Assembly: GCA_910576775.1 (NCBI GenBank)
Contig: CAJTJV010000012.1
Coordinates: forward strand, 1 to 64,000
From: an uncultured Muribaculaceae bacterium
GTDB lineage: Bacteria; Bacteroidota; Bacteroidia; Bacteroidales; Muribaculaceae
DNA: 64,000 nt
Reading direction: 5' to 3'
The translations under genes were made by a program, and so were the position numbers. Below are positions 51,679 through 60,801 of this stretch, piece after piece. The notes beneath the pieces are model-generated. The model was not told the origin of the DNA. It searched no databases and saw only the letters and a list, made by a program, of their open reading frames with translations. Every line of letters begins with the position of its first letter. Position 1 is the stretch's first letter.

Positions 51679-53286
51679 ATGGGCGCATTTCTGGCCTATA
51701 CGGTCTATTCCGGTATTTTTCTGCTTGCCGGTTATCTCCTTTACAAATGGATAATGGCTTCGGAGAAACAAAGTTCGCTCAACCGCGGTGTTTTGATTGG
51801 TATATACATGCTGAGTTTTGCCGCGCAACCTTTGTCGCGAATACGTTTCGGAGCAACAGAGTCATCCATATCGGCGTTGGAATTTGGCAATCTTGAGTTC
51901 GTTTCGGTGGCCGGGACGTCAGTCCCGTTGTGGCCAAGAGTGTTGCTTATGATTTATCTGGCGGGGCTTGCGGCAGTATTGATTTGGACACTTGTTGTTG
52001 CTGTACGTCTGGCGATACTTATAAACAGCGGTGGCCGTGTCCGTCATCAGGATTATACGCTCGTGCTCCTGTCTCGTCCCGATGTTGCTCCTTTCAGCTG
52101 GAGCCGCTATATTGTGATGTCGGAGGCCGACTATGCATCCGCCGGAGAGCTGATAATTGCACATGAAGCCGCTCATATCCATTACCGACATTGCTACGAC
52201 CTCCTTGCCGTTCAGCTGGTATGTATCATTATGTGGTATAACCCTGCGGCATGGCTTATGCGTGAGGAACTCAAAAGTGTTCATGAATATCAGGCCGACG
52301 GAGCTGTCATTACCTCGGGTGTGGACGCCCGTCGATATCAGATGCTATTAATAAAAAAGGCTGTGGGCATTCGTTTCCAGTCGCTTGCCAACAGCCTGAA
52401 TCACAGTAAACTTAAACAACGTATAACTATGATGTACAGAGAACAAAACAGAGGACTGCGCCGCCTCCGCGGCCTTGTCCTGGGCCTGGCGCCGATAATG
52501 GCGCTGGCAGTGGTTAACATTCCGGCTGTAGCTTCCGCTATCACAAATCTCGGTGAAGCTTCGATTGAAGGTTCTGCAGAAAGCATGGCTCCGGTAACCG
52601 TCGACAAAGTTAGTGAAAATCCGGCAAACACGGAAGGCTCCCTGTTGGCAGGAAAAGTAGATGCGGTAGAAAAGCTTGCAACCTACCCTGGCGGAGAAAA
52701 AGAAATGTTCCGTTATCTGGCGCTGAATGTCAAATATCCTGCTGCCGCTATGAAAAAAAATATCCAGGGCCGCTCGGTAATAGGGTTTACCGTTGAGGCC
52801 GACGGCAGTCTGTCGGGCTTCAAGGTTGTAAAGAGTGCAGGTGCGCTTCTCGATCAGGAAGCAACACGTGTTATCGCTTCCATGCCAAAATGGGAGCCGG
52901 CTATGAAGGATGGGGTAGCAGTGGCTTCCCAATATGTTCTTCCGGTTGAATTCAAACTTATGGGGGGAGAAGAAAAATCCGCAGAATCAGCCGAAGCCGT
53001 TGCCGCAAGGGACGGAGCCAAGGTTCTGGATGACATAAAGGTTGTAGGCTATGGCACGATAAAAAAAGAATCGTCAGACTCTTCTCAGACGGCTATCACA
53101 ATCAAAATGAGGGATAAATCAAATACGACAACGGTTAAAGGTGAGCCTGTGGTATTTGTTGACGGAAAGAAAATATCTTCCGATGCGTTGAATGATATCA
53201 ACCCGGAAACCATTGAGTCGATATCTGTCCGCAAAGATATCCCGGAATATCCGAACGGCGCAATTTACATTATTATAAAGAAATAA
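51679..53286 (+). CDS. M56 (BlaR1-like) membrane protease fused to TonB-C and plug-like segments
   Basis: This 535-residue protein has an N-terminal four-helix membrane part with the M56 zinc motif HEAAH (162-166) and the later MREELKSVHEYQADG. A TonB C-terminal domain follows at about 335-430 (YPGGEKEMFRYL; VKYP; then SVIGFTVEADGS). The last 80 residues (VVGYGTIKKE, then VFVDGKKI, INPETIESISV and GAIYIIIKK) resemble the plug domain of TonB-dependent receptors, without a barrel. It follows BlaI by one base. A receptor-type sensor and protease that controls BlaI is likely; no beta-lactam sensor domain is seen. Confidence 0.85.
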   Translation: MGAFLAYTVYSGIFLLAGYLLYKWIMASEKQSSLNRGVLIGIYMLSFAAQPLSRIRFGATESSISALEFGNLEFVSVAGTSVPLWPRVLLMIYLAGLAAVLIWTLVVAVRLAILINSGGRVRHQDYTLVLLSRPDVAPFSWSRYIVMSEADYASAGELIIAHEAAHIHYRHCYDLLAVQLVCIIMWYNPAAWLMREELKSVHEYQADGAVITSGVDARRYQMLLIKKAVGIRFQSLANSLNHSKLKQRITMMYREQNRGLRRLRGLVLGLAPIMALAVVNIPAVASAITNLGEASIEGSAESMAPVTVDKVSENPANTEGSLLAGKVDAVEKLATYPGGEKEMFRYLALNVKYPAAAMKKNIQGRSVIGFTVEADGSLSGFKVVKSAGALLDQEATRVIASMPKWEPAMKDGVAVASQYVLPVEFKLMGGEEKSAESAEAVAARDGAKVLDDIKVVGYGTIKKESSDSSQTAITIKMRDKSNTTTVKGEPVVFVDGKKISSDALNDINPETIESISVRKDIPEYPNGAIYIIIKK

Positions 53287-53306
53287 CACAGACTATTTCA
53301 TACACA

Positions 53307-53340
53307 AAAAGGAATCCGACCGCGAGGCCGGGTTCCTTTT
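53307..53340 (+). terminator. Terminator after the M56 gene
   Basis: AAAAGGAATCC (53307-53317) and GGGTTCCTTTT (53330-53340) pair over 11 bp with one G-U pair, and the T-rich half acts as the tract. Confidence 0.75.
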
Positions 53341-53449
53341 CTGTTTGTGGTTGCGATGCTGTCGTTTTAGAAATGGCTGTTTCATGTAGTTTCATAACAT
53401 GATTTAGCGATATTTTATATATAATGAAAAGGCTTTGAAGAAAAATGCG

Positions 53450-53457
53450 TAATTTTG
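53450..53457 (+). promoter_or_regulatory. -7 box of trpS
   Basis: TAATTTTG (53450-53457) precedes the trpS ATG by 26 nt. I see no convincing TTG at the -33 distance. It probably drives the long run of genes down to 60730. Confidence 0.55.
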
Positions 53458-53483
53458 CATATTGTAAAAACACTGATTAAACA

Positions 53484-54551
53484 ATGACTGAACCTAAGAA
53501 AGAAATTATACTGAGTGGTATCCGGGCCACCGGTAACCTTCATATTGGCAACTATTTCGGTGCTCTCCGCAAATTTGTTGCCGTGCAGAATGATTATGAC
53601 TGCAATTTCTTCATTGCCGACCTTCATGCCCTTACCACAAATCCCGATCCGGAGCAGCTTCATGCAAATGTGAAGAGTGTTCTGGCCGAGTATCTCGCCG
53701 CAGGGCTCGATCCGGAAAAGAGTACTATTTATGTGCAGAGCGATGTACCGGAGACAACGGAAATGTATCTTCTGCTGAACATGCACGTAGGTATCGGGGA
53801 ACTTATGCGTACGGTATCGTTCAAGGACAAAGCGCGTAAGGCACTCGGTCTTTCACCTGAAAATGATGAAGAGGATATAGAGAAACAGGTATGCGGGAGC
53901 GATACCGGCAGACGTGTCAATGCCGGCCTTCTTACTTACCCGACATTGATGGCTGCTGATATCCTTATCCACAAGGCTACTAAAGTGCCTGTCGGAAAGG
54001 ATCAGTTGCAGCATCTGGAGCTTACGCGCCGATTTGCCCGCCGCTTCAATTCATTCTATAACGTTGATCTTTTTCCGGAACCGTATGATTTTGATTTCGG
54101 CGGTGCTCCCATCAAGGTGCCCGGACTTGACGGATCTGGCAAGATGGGTAAGAGCGAGGGCAACTGTATATATCTTGTCGATGATCCTAAAGTGCTTCGC
54201 AAAAAAGTGATGCGGGCTGTCACAGACGAAGGTCCACAGACTCCTGACAGTCAGATGAGTGAACCTATTGCAAATCTTTTCACTCTTCTTGAGTTGACAT
54301 CCACTCCCGATGTTGTGGAGCATTTCCGTAAGGCATATGCCGACTGTTCCATCCGCTATGGTGACCTCAAGAAGCAGCTTGCCGAAGATATTCTCGCTGT
54401 CACAACTCCGATTCGCGAGCGAGTGAATGATATTCTTGCCGATGACGGCTATCTGGCGAAAGTGCTTGCAGCCGGTGCCGAACGTGCACGCGAACGTGCA
54501 GCTGCGACTCTATCCGAGATGCGCCATGTAATGGGAATACGTAAATTCTGA
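53484..54551 (+). CDS. trpS: Tryptophanyl-tRNA synthetase
   Basis: TrpS charges tRNA-Trp. The 355-residue class I enzyme has the HIGH variant GNLHIGN (17-23), FFIADLHALTT, and the KMSKS variant KMGKS (220-224). A short insert with an acidic stretch (ENDEEDIEKQVCG) at about 126-138 is common in Bacteroidetes sequences. It begins a plus-strand run with rpoN 11 nt after its stop. Confidence 0.96.
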   Translation: MTEPKKEIILSGIRATGNLHIGNYFGALRKFVAVQNDYDCNFFIADLHALTTNPDPEQLHANVKSVLAEYLAAGLDPEKSTIYVQSDVPETTEMYLLLNMHVGIGELMRTVSFKDKARKALGLSPENDEEDIEKQVCGSDTGRRVNAGLLTYPTLMAADILIHKATKVPVGKDQLQHLELTRRFARRFNSFYNVDLFPEPYDFDFGGAPIKVPGLDGSGKMGKSEGNCIYLVDDPKVLRKKVMRAVTDEGPQTPDSQMSEPIANLFTLLELTSTPDVVEHFRKAYADCSIRYGDLKKQLAEDILAVTTPIRERVNDILADDGYLAKVLAAGAERARERAAATLSEMRHVMGIRKF

Positions 54552-54562
54552 TTACCGGTACC

Positions 54563-55996
54563 GTGGCGAAGAATGTCGAAGGTCTGAAAATAGAACAGGT
54601 CCAGACGCTCGGACAGCGTCTGAACCCGCAGCTTGCGCGTCTGGGGCAGATTCTGGAGATGAATGTGCCCGAATTCGAGGAAGCTGTCGCGCGGGAGCTG
54701 AATGAAAATCCGGCACTCGAGGATCTTGACAGCCATTCCGGAGACCATGAAGACAGCTCCATAGAGACGCCGGAAGATATCCAGCGTGGCGACTATGCCG
54801 ACGAGGATGACATGCCGGTATATCTTGCACGCAATCATTCCGCCGACGACAGTCATGTAGATGCTGCCTCATATGCACCCGATGAAGGTGATACGATAAG
54901 CGATGTTTTACTGCGTAGGCTTTTTTACGACCACAATCTTTCCGACTCCGAAAAGAGTATCGCCGAACATATCGTAGGTAACCTTGACGAAAGCGGTTAT
55001 CTCACACGCTCTGTTGGCGAGATTGCCGATGATATCGCCGAAAAGGATGGTGTCAATGTGAGGGATGACGAAGTGCGGATTGTATTGGACTATGTGAGGG
55101 CTCTCGATCCGGCAGGGATTGCTGCATTCGACCTCCGCGATTGCCTGTTGCTGCAACTCAATCGTATGCCGGATTCGGAGACTGCCGATTGTGCCCGCAG
55201 AATAGTACGTGATTATTACGATTTGTTCACAAAAAAACATTTCGACCGCATACAGATGGCACTTGGAGCCAGTCGTGAGATGATGGAGGATGCTTTACGC
55301 ATGATCCGGAAACTCAACACTCGTCCGGCATCGGTTATAGAGACCGGGAATTCGATTGATAAGGCCCCTGTTGTCTATCCGGATTATATTCTGACGTATG
55401 ACGCCGATTTTGATACGTTTACCCTCAGCCTCTCAGGTAATAATCCGGAGCTTGCCATCGAAGCGTCGTTTCGTATAGATGATGCATTGCTGAAAAAAGA
55501 AGGAGCGTCCGTTTCGGAATTTATCAGGACACAGCGCGATCGTGCGCAGAGCTTTATCGAACTTGTGAAGATGCGACGCAATACGATGATGGAGGTTGGC
55601 AAGGCTATCGTGAAATTGCAGCGTGAGTTCTTCGTTACCGGTGATAAGACTGATATGAAGCCGATGATTCTTGCAGATATACAGCGTATAACCGGACTTG
55701 ATCCTTCTGTGATTTCGCGCGCCACAAGTGGTAAATATATCCTTACGCCCCACGGCCAGTTTGCTATGAAAACGCTTTTCAATGAGCGCGTCGATGATAG
55801 TTCGGATATTACCTCCCTGAATATAAAGGAAAAACTTACGGATATTATCAACAACGAGGATAAGCGGCATCCGTTCTCCGACCGCGCATTGTGCGAGCTG
55901 CTTAAGGCTGCGGGCTTTGATATCGCACGCCGTACGGTGGCGAAATACCGTGAGTCTCTTGGCTTCCCTGTCGGACGTCTGAGAAGAAACTTTTAG
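54563..55996 (+). CDS. rpoN: RNA polymerase sigma-54 factor
   Basis: RpoN (477 residues) directs polymerase to -24/-12 promoters and needs an activator ATPase. Region I at the N-terminus (IEQVQTLGQRLNPQLARLGQILEMN) is typical; the acidic region II spans about 45-95. The core-binding region and the C-terminal RpoN box ARRTVAKYRE, near 459-468, are intact. The start codon is GTG at 54563, soon after the trpS stop. No sigma-54 activator (bEBP) gene is visible in the window. Confidence 0.95.
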   Translation: MAKNVEGLKIEQVQTLGQRLNPQLARLGQILEMNVPEFEEAVARELNENPALEDLDSHSGDHEDSSIETPEDIQRGDYADEDDMPVYLARNHSADDSHVDAASYAPDEGDTISDVLLRRLFYDHNLSDSEKSIAEHIVGNLDESGYLTRSVGEIADDIAEKDGVNVRDDEVRIVLDYVRALDPAGIAAFDLRDCLLLQLNRMPDSETADCARRIVRDYYDLFTKKHFDRIQMALGASREMMEDALRMIRKLNTRPASVIETGNSIDKAPVVYPDYILTYDADFDTFTLSLSGNNPELAIEASFRIDDALLKKEGASVSEFIRTQRDRAQSFIELVKMRRNTMMEVGKAIVKLQREFFVTGDKTDMKPMILADIQRITGLDPSVISRATSGKYILTPHGQFAMKTLFNERVDDSSDITSLNIKEKLTDIINNEDKRHPFSDRALCELLKAAGFDIARRTVAKYRESLGFPVGRLRRNF

Positions 55997-56017
55997 CCCG
56001 TAGATTGTTATTATAGT

Positions 56018-56659
56018 ATGACAACACAAGACAATACAGGCAATAAAGCGCTTAAAGGAGTGGCGCATATAATAAGCGACACATTTTCGCCAATACTGAT
56101 GCCGACCGTCGCAATGGCTGTGGCATTGTGGCTCACTGTGATGCGTTTTATTCCGTTGAGTACGCGCCTTTGGTCCTTGCTCGGCGTGTTCGCTATAAGC
56201 GCAGTAATACCATTCCTTACAATTTTCGCACTGATAAAGGCCGGCCGTGTATCGGATACGAGCATTTCCGACCGTACCCAACGTTTTTGGCCTTACCTTA
56301 CGTCAATAATCTGCTATATAGGAGCCGGGCTTTATCTGAAGGCGCTTCATGCACCGCATTGGATGCCGGCTTTTTTCTATGGTGCGGCGTGTGTATCGGT
56401 TATCGCGACTGTGGTAACCTCTTTGTTTAGATGGAAGATAAGTGCACATGTCGCTGCGGTAAGCGGTGTTGTCGGCATTGTCTACTGGCTTGCCTATAAC
56501 GGAATGCTCGAGGCTCCGATGTTCTGGCTTTCTGCATTTGTCGTTCTTGCCGGTATTGTTGCATGGTCGCGTCTATATCTTGACCGTCATACGCCATTGC
56601 AGGTTTTTGCCGGCGCAGTTGTCGGTTTCGCAGTAGAATATGCAGTGCTCTGCATCTAA
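56018..56659 (+). CDS. PAP2-like membrane phosphatase
   Basis: This 213-residue polytopic protein has six hydrophobic segments and features of the PAP2 superfamily: WKISAHVAAVSGVVG (position of PSGH) and WSRLYLDRHTPLQVFAG (position of SRX5HX3D). The first motif KX6RP is replaced by SDRTQRFWPY, so catalysis is less certain. In Bacteroidetes such proteins lie near purE and could dephosphorylate polyprenyl or lipid phosphates. It starts 21 nt after rpoN and precedes purE by 20 nt. Confidence 0.75.
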   Translation: MTTQDNTGNKALKGVAHIISDTFSPILMPTVAMAVALWLTVMRFIPLSTRLWSLLGVFAISAVIPFLTIFALIKAGRVSDTSISDRTQRFWPYLTSIICYIGAGLYLKALHAPHWMPAFFYGAACVSVIATVVTSLFRWKISAHVAAVSGVVGIVYWLAYNGMLEAPMFWLSAFVVLAGIVAWSRLYLDRHTPLQVFAGAVVGFAVEYAVLCI

Positions 56660-56679
56660 TATATTTTAAACCAGTCGTT

Positions 56680-57189
56680 ATGAATTGCAAAGTAAGTATA
56701 ATAATGGGCAGCACATCAGACCTTCCTGTGATGCGCAAGGCTGCCGATTTTCTTGAACAGATGGAGGTGCCCTTCGAGCTGCATGCCCTTAGCGCACACC
56801 GCACACCGCGTGAGGTAGAGATTTTTGCTTCTGATGCTGCCGGTCGTGGAGTGGAAGTGATTATTGCAGCCGCAGGTATGGCAGCGGCTCTCCCGGGTGT
56901 CATTGCGGCAATGACTACAGTTCCTGTTATAGGTGTGCCAATTGCTGCCTCTCTCGACGGTGTTGATGCCATGTATTCGATGATTCAGATGCCTCCGGGT
57001 ATTCCGGTCGCAACCGTAGGTATCAACGGTTCGCTCAATGCGGCTGTCCTCGCAGTCCGCATTCTTTCGCTTTCAGACGAAATTCTGGCTCAGCGTTATG
57101 CCGCATATTGTGCGTCGCTTTCCGAAAAAGTACGCAAAGCCGATGCTGAGCTTGCAGCAATAAATGAATATAAATTCAAGACTAACTGA
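56680..57189 (+). CDS. purE: N5-carboxyaminoimidazole ribonucleotide mutase
   Basis: PurE (169 residues) converts N5-CAIR to CAIR in purine synthesis. It has MGSTSDLPVMRKAADFLE at the N-terminus, the catalytic SAHRTP stretch with His45 position, and AAAGMAAALPGVIAA. The length is usual for class I PurE. purK is not near. The stop abuts the ispG GTG. Confidence 0.96.
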   Translation: MNCKVSIIMGSTSDLPVMRKAADFLEQMEVPFELHALSAHRTPREVEIFASDAAGRGVEVIIAAAGMAAALPGVIAAMTTVPVIGVPIAASLDGVDAMYSMIQMPPGIPVATVGINGSLNAAVLAVRILSLSDEILAQRYAAYCASLSEKVRKADAELAAINEYKFKTN

Positions 57190-58719
57190 GTGGATACAGC
57201 AGAATACCGCCGTCCGACGCACCCGGCGCTTGTCAGCAATCTTCATATCGGAGCACCATATACTGTAGTGCTCCAGTCGATGACTACCACAGCGACTCTC
57301 GATACAGAGGCTTCGGCTGCGCAGACTATATCGCTGGCAAAAGCCGGAGCTCAGCTTGTGCGTCTCACCGCGCAGGGAGTGGCTCATGCTTCTAATCTTG
57401 CCAATATCAAGGCTGCCGTGCGCGCCGCCGGTTGCGACGTGCCTCTTGTCGCCGATATCCATTTTAATCCGGCTGCGGCCTTCGAAGCCGCGTTACATGT
57501 CGAGAAGGTGCGTATCAATCCCGGAAATTTTTTCGATCCGGGTCGTAAATTCCTGAAGATGGAATTTTCCGACGAGGAATATGCTGCCGAGCTTGCCAGA
57601 ATAAAGGAGAAATTGTTGCCGTTTCTCGACCTGTGTAACCGTGAGGGAACGGCGATACGCGTGGGTGTCAATCATGGTTCGCTGTCGGATCGCATCATGA
57701 GCCGTTACGGCGACGGAGCGGAAGGCATGGTAGAATCCGCATTGGAGTTTTTGCGCATATGCCGCGATTATGGCTTCGGGAACGTTGTTGTCTCCATCAA
57801 GGCATCAGATGTTTTTTTGATGGCCGATACGGTGCGCCTTCTTGCCGAGTCGATGGATAAGGAAGGAATTCCATATCCTATACATCTCGGGGTGACTGAG
57901 GCAGGTAATGCCCGTGAAGGTCGTATAAAATCGGCAGTCGGAATTGGTTCTCTTCTCAGCGATGGTATAGGTGATACTATACGCGTATCGCTGAGTGAAG
58001 CTCCCGAGAATGAAATTCCTGTAGCTCGTCAGATTGCCGATTATGCGGATGCCAACGCGCGTGCCAATTATGAAAACGGTACGATGCGCCGTTCGCGTCT
58101 GCGTCGAAGCACAATTGCAATCGGTGCGGTTCCTGCCGGCGCAGTAAGTATGGTGTTCGACAAGGCTTGCCGTTTGAGCGAAGCCCGCAAGGCGATAGCG
58201 GCAAGCGACAGGCCTGTGATTGTCGTAATGTCGTATCCTGAAATAAATGACAGGGATATGCTTGTTGTGACGGCTTCTATCGATTTAGGTTCGCTGCTGC
58301 TTGACGGAGATGTAGTCGGTGTGGAACTGCGTTCACCCCTCCTTTCGGAAGCGGAAGCCGTCGATGTGTTGCATGATATCATTCAGGCTACCGGAATAGC
58401 CCGTTTCAAGGCCGAGATAGTGGCATGTCCTGGTTGCGGCCGTACATTGTATGAGTTGCCGGGGGTTCTCGACAGAATAAAAGATACGTTCGGACACCTT
58501 AGGCATCTGAAAATTGCCGTAATGGGTTGCATTGTTAACGGCCCGGGTGAGATGGCCGGTGCCGATTACGGGTATGTCGGCGGGGGGCCGCAGAAAATAA
58601 GTCTCTACCGCGGTACGGAATGCGTAGTCAAGAATATCCCGCAGGAAGAGGCGGTCGATCGACTTAAAGAACTTCTTGTCGCCGACGGCCAGTGGTACGA
58701 GAAAGAAAGCGACAGATGA
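57190..58719 (+). CDS. ispG: 4-hydroxy-3-methylbut-2-enyl-diphosphate synthase (flavodoxin)
   Basis: IspG converts MEcPP to HMBPP in the MEP isoprenoid pathway. The 509-residue protein has the N-terminal barrel (VVLQSMTTTATLDTEAS, VADIHFNPAAA, KVRINPGNF), a middle insertion, and the C-terminal [4Fe-4S] domain with CPGCGRT and GCIVNGPGE. The E. coli enzyme has 372 residues and Bacteroidetes and plant types carry an A* insert; this insert appears shorter than in Bacteroides. The start is GTG directly after the purE stop. Confidence 0.93.
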   Translation: MDTAEYRRPTHPALVSNLHIGAPYTVVLQSMTTTATLDTEASAAQTISLAKAGAQLVRLTAQGVAHASNLANIKAAVRAAGCDVPLVADIHFNPAAAFEAALHVEKVRINPGNFFDPGRKFLKMEFSDEEYAAELARIKEKLLPFLDLCNREGTAIRVGVNHGSLSDRIMSRYGDGAEGMVESALEFLRICRDYGFGNVVVSIKASDVFLMADTVRLLAESMDKEGIPYPIHLGVTEAGNAREGRIKSAVGIGSLLSDGIGDTIRVSLSEAPENEIPVARQIADYADANARANYENGTMRRSRLRRSTIAIGAVPAGAVSMVFDKACRLSEARKAIAASDRPVIVVMSYPEINDRDMLVVTASIDLGSLLLDGDVVGVELRSPLLSEAEAVDVLHDIIQATGIARFKAEIVACPGCGRTLYELPGVLDRIKDTFGHLRHLKIAVMGCIVNGPGEMAGADYGYVGGGPQKISLYRGTECVVKNIPQEEAVDRLKELLVADGQWYEKESDR

Positions 58720-59948
58720 AGACGTTTCCGTCAACGATGATAAGACTTGACAACGGGCTGAGATTGGTGCACATTCATCAGCACGGTGTCGGGGCGGGCA
58801 TTTTTGGAATAGTAGTGCGGGCGGGCAGCGCGGACGAGGATTCCGAATCTTTCGGTCTTGCGCATCTTGTGGAGCACACTATCTTCAAAGGAACGGAGAA
58901 ACGTTCCTCATGGCATATCATAAACCGCATGGAGGCTGTTGGCGGTGAACTTAATGCATATACCACCAAGGAAGAAACTACGGTCTATAGCATTTTCCCG
59001 TCCGGTAATGCAGCCCGTGCCATAGAGTTGATAGCCGACCTTGCGCTTAATTCCCGTTTTCCGGAACGCGAGCTGGAGAAAGAGCGCGAGGTGGTTCTTG
59101 ACGAGATATATTCATATCGCGACACGCCGTCGGAGGCAGTATTCGATGATTTCGAGGATTTCGTATTTTCCGGCAGTCCGATTGGCCATAATATTCTTGG
59201 TAGCCCCGAGTCGGTGCGTGAACTTGGCAGTGTGACGTGCCGCGAGTTTCTTGACCGCTATTATACTGCCTCTAATATGGTGGCTTTTTATAGCGGACCT
59301 CAAAGCGCCGACCGTATTGCGGCTCTCGTCAGCCGTTATTTCTCCGCTTTGGCCGTTGGAGAGTCAAATATTCATCAGGCGCCGTCGGTATTTACTCCGG
59401 GATGGCGCGAGACAGAAATCGAAGGTCTCCATCAGGTACATGCCATACTTGGGATTCCCGCCGCTTCTCTTTATAGTGAAAACCGTTTTGCAGACTCTCT
59501 TTTTGCCAACATGATTGGAGGTCCAGGTATGAACTCGCTTTTGAATGTGGAGTTACGCGAGCGCCGCGGCCTTGTATATACTGTTGAGGCCGGAGTGACG
59601 CATTTTTCTACGACCGGTCTGTTAACAGTGTATTTCGGTTGCGATGCCGAGGACTGTCGTCGCTGCCTTAGGCTGTGTGCCGATTCACTCCGACGCCTCG
59701 CCGATACGCCTGAAAAAATTCTTGAACGTCGCCTTGTCAAGGCTAAGCGCCAGTATCTCGGACAGATGGCGATTGCGGCGGAAAACAGAGAGAACAGAGT
59801 AATGGCCTTTGCCCGTTTTGTATTGTATAACGACTGTCTTCCGTCAGATGCAGCCCTTTTTGAGGCTGTGCAGACTGTCACGTCTTCGCAGATTACTGCA
59901 TTGGCCACCGCTCTTGCCGAGCCGGCTGCTTTAATATATCGTCCTTAA
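58716..59948 (+). CDS. M16-family zinc peptidase (processing-peptidase type)
   Basis: This 410-residue protein has the HLVEH zinc motif (50-54) and the downstream ELEKEREVVLDEI with the third ligand. It is a single-active-half M16 protein of the PqqL/mitochondrial-processing type (SGPQSADRI, GGPGMNSLLNVELRERRGLVYTV). No signal peptide, so it is probably cytoplasmic. ATG 58716 overlaps the ispG stop as ATGA, which is preferable to a start 8 codons earlier. The substrate is unknown. Confidence 0.9.
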   Translation: MKTFPSTMIRLDNGLRLVHIHQHGVGAGIFGIVVRAGSADEDSESFGLAHLVEHTIFKGTEKRSSWHIINRMEAVGGELNAYTTKEETTVYSIFPSGNAARAIELIADLALNSRFPERELEKEREVVLDEIYSYRDTPSEAVFDDFEDFVFSGSPIGHNILGSPESVRELGSVTCREFLDRYYTASNMVAFYSGPQSADRIAALVSRYFSALAVGESNIHQAPSVFTPGWRETEIEGLHQVHAILGIPAASLYSENRFADSLFANMIGGPGMNSLLNVELRERRGLVYTVEAGVTHFSTTGLLTVYFGCDAEDCRRCLRLCADSLRRLADTPEKILERRLVKAKRQYLGQMAIAAENRENRVMAFARFVLYNDCLPSDAALFEAVQTVTSSQITALATALAEPAALIYRP

Positions 59949-59950
59949 TA

Positions 59951-60730
59951 ATGAAAAAAAATCTCTCCATGGCAGCTCTTTTGCTGTCGCTCTTTTTTCT
60001 TGCTGCGTGTTCGAACCATGGTAAAGACGGTTTGGCAGCTTATGCAGAGTTGCAGAATAAATCTTGTCCGCAGGTTGTAGATGGCGAGTTGATTCTTACC
60101 GATTATGACTATTCAAAGGACTGTAACGTGTTCACTCTGAATTATTCCGTGCGAGAGCTTGGTGGAACAGTTGCTTCTATGCGGACTGCCGAGAAACCGC
60201 TGAGGCGTATAATAGGTCAGAATTTCCGCAACGAGAGTCTTGGCGAACTGCTTGCTCTCTTGCTTGAGGCCAAGGCTGAAATGCGCGTGCGTTTCATCGG
60301 CGAGATTACCGGTGACACCCTTGATATTGATTTTGTACCTGATGACATCATTTCCATAGCCGCCGACGCCGAACGCGAACTGAGCGATATGGAACGTCTT
60401 GAATCGCTTGTCGCAAATGAAAATTCGCGATGTCCGCAATATATTGACGGCGACAGCCTTGTTATAACCTCCATGACAATAGAAGTGCCGTATATTGTTC
60501 TGAGTTACAGTTTCAATCCGCAGGCATATGATTTTGCGGAACTTGACAGTGCGGCATTACGCGCAAAGTTCGAACCGGGGCTTCATGATATTCTCGTGGA
60601 AGGCGCCGGCCGTGAACAGCTGTCGCTTATGAAGAAATTGAATCTCGGCATGCGCTATAGATTCCAGCCTACCGATTCCACATCTGCTTTTTCGGTGAAT
60701 ATTCGCCCAGAAGAAATAGCTGAATATTGA
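59951..60730 (+). CDS. Internally duplicated lipoprotein
   Basis: This 259-residue lipoprotein has the lipobox LAAC (Cys20). It contains two repeats of roughly 110 residues. One begins NKSCPQVVDGELILTDYDYS and the other NSRCPQYIDGDSLVITS; each has a Cys-Pro pair, an NYSV/SYSF strand and a closing MRVRFIG or MRYRFQP segment. I do not recognise a family. It starts 2 nt after the M16 gene, so it belongs to that transcript. Confidence 0.75.
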   Translation: MKKNLSMAALLLSLFFLAACSNHGKDGLAAYAELQNKSCPQVVDGELILTDYDYSKDCNVFTLNYSVRELGGTVASMRTAEKPLRRIIGQNFRNESLGELLALLLEAKAEMRVRFIGEITGDTLDIDFVPDDIISIAADAERELSDMERLESLVANENSRCPQYIDGDSLVITSMTIEVPYIVLSYSFNPQAYDFAELDSAALRAKFEPGLHDILVEGAGREQLSLMKKLNLGMRYRFQPTDSTSAFSVNIRPEEIAEY

Positions 60731-60748
60731 AAAATCTCTCAAGGGCAT

Positions 60749-60789
60749 AAATTACCCGCGCTCCGGGAATTCCGAAGCGCGGGTAATTT
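60749..60789. terminator. Bidirectional terminator
   Basis: AAATTACCCGCGCT (60749-60762) and AGCGCGGGTAATTT (60776-60789) pair perfectly over 14 bp, and the inner CCGG/CCG adds further pairs. The converging duplicated-lipoprotein and lamin-tail genes both end at it. Confidence 0.85.
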
Positions 60790-60801
60790 GTTGGAATGTA
60801 G

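Noticed and set aside
51679..53286. Beta-lactam sensor BlaR1
   Set aside because: The M56 domain is present but no penicillin-binding sensor domain follows; instead there are TonB-C and plug-like segments.
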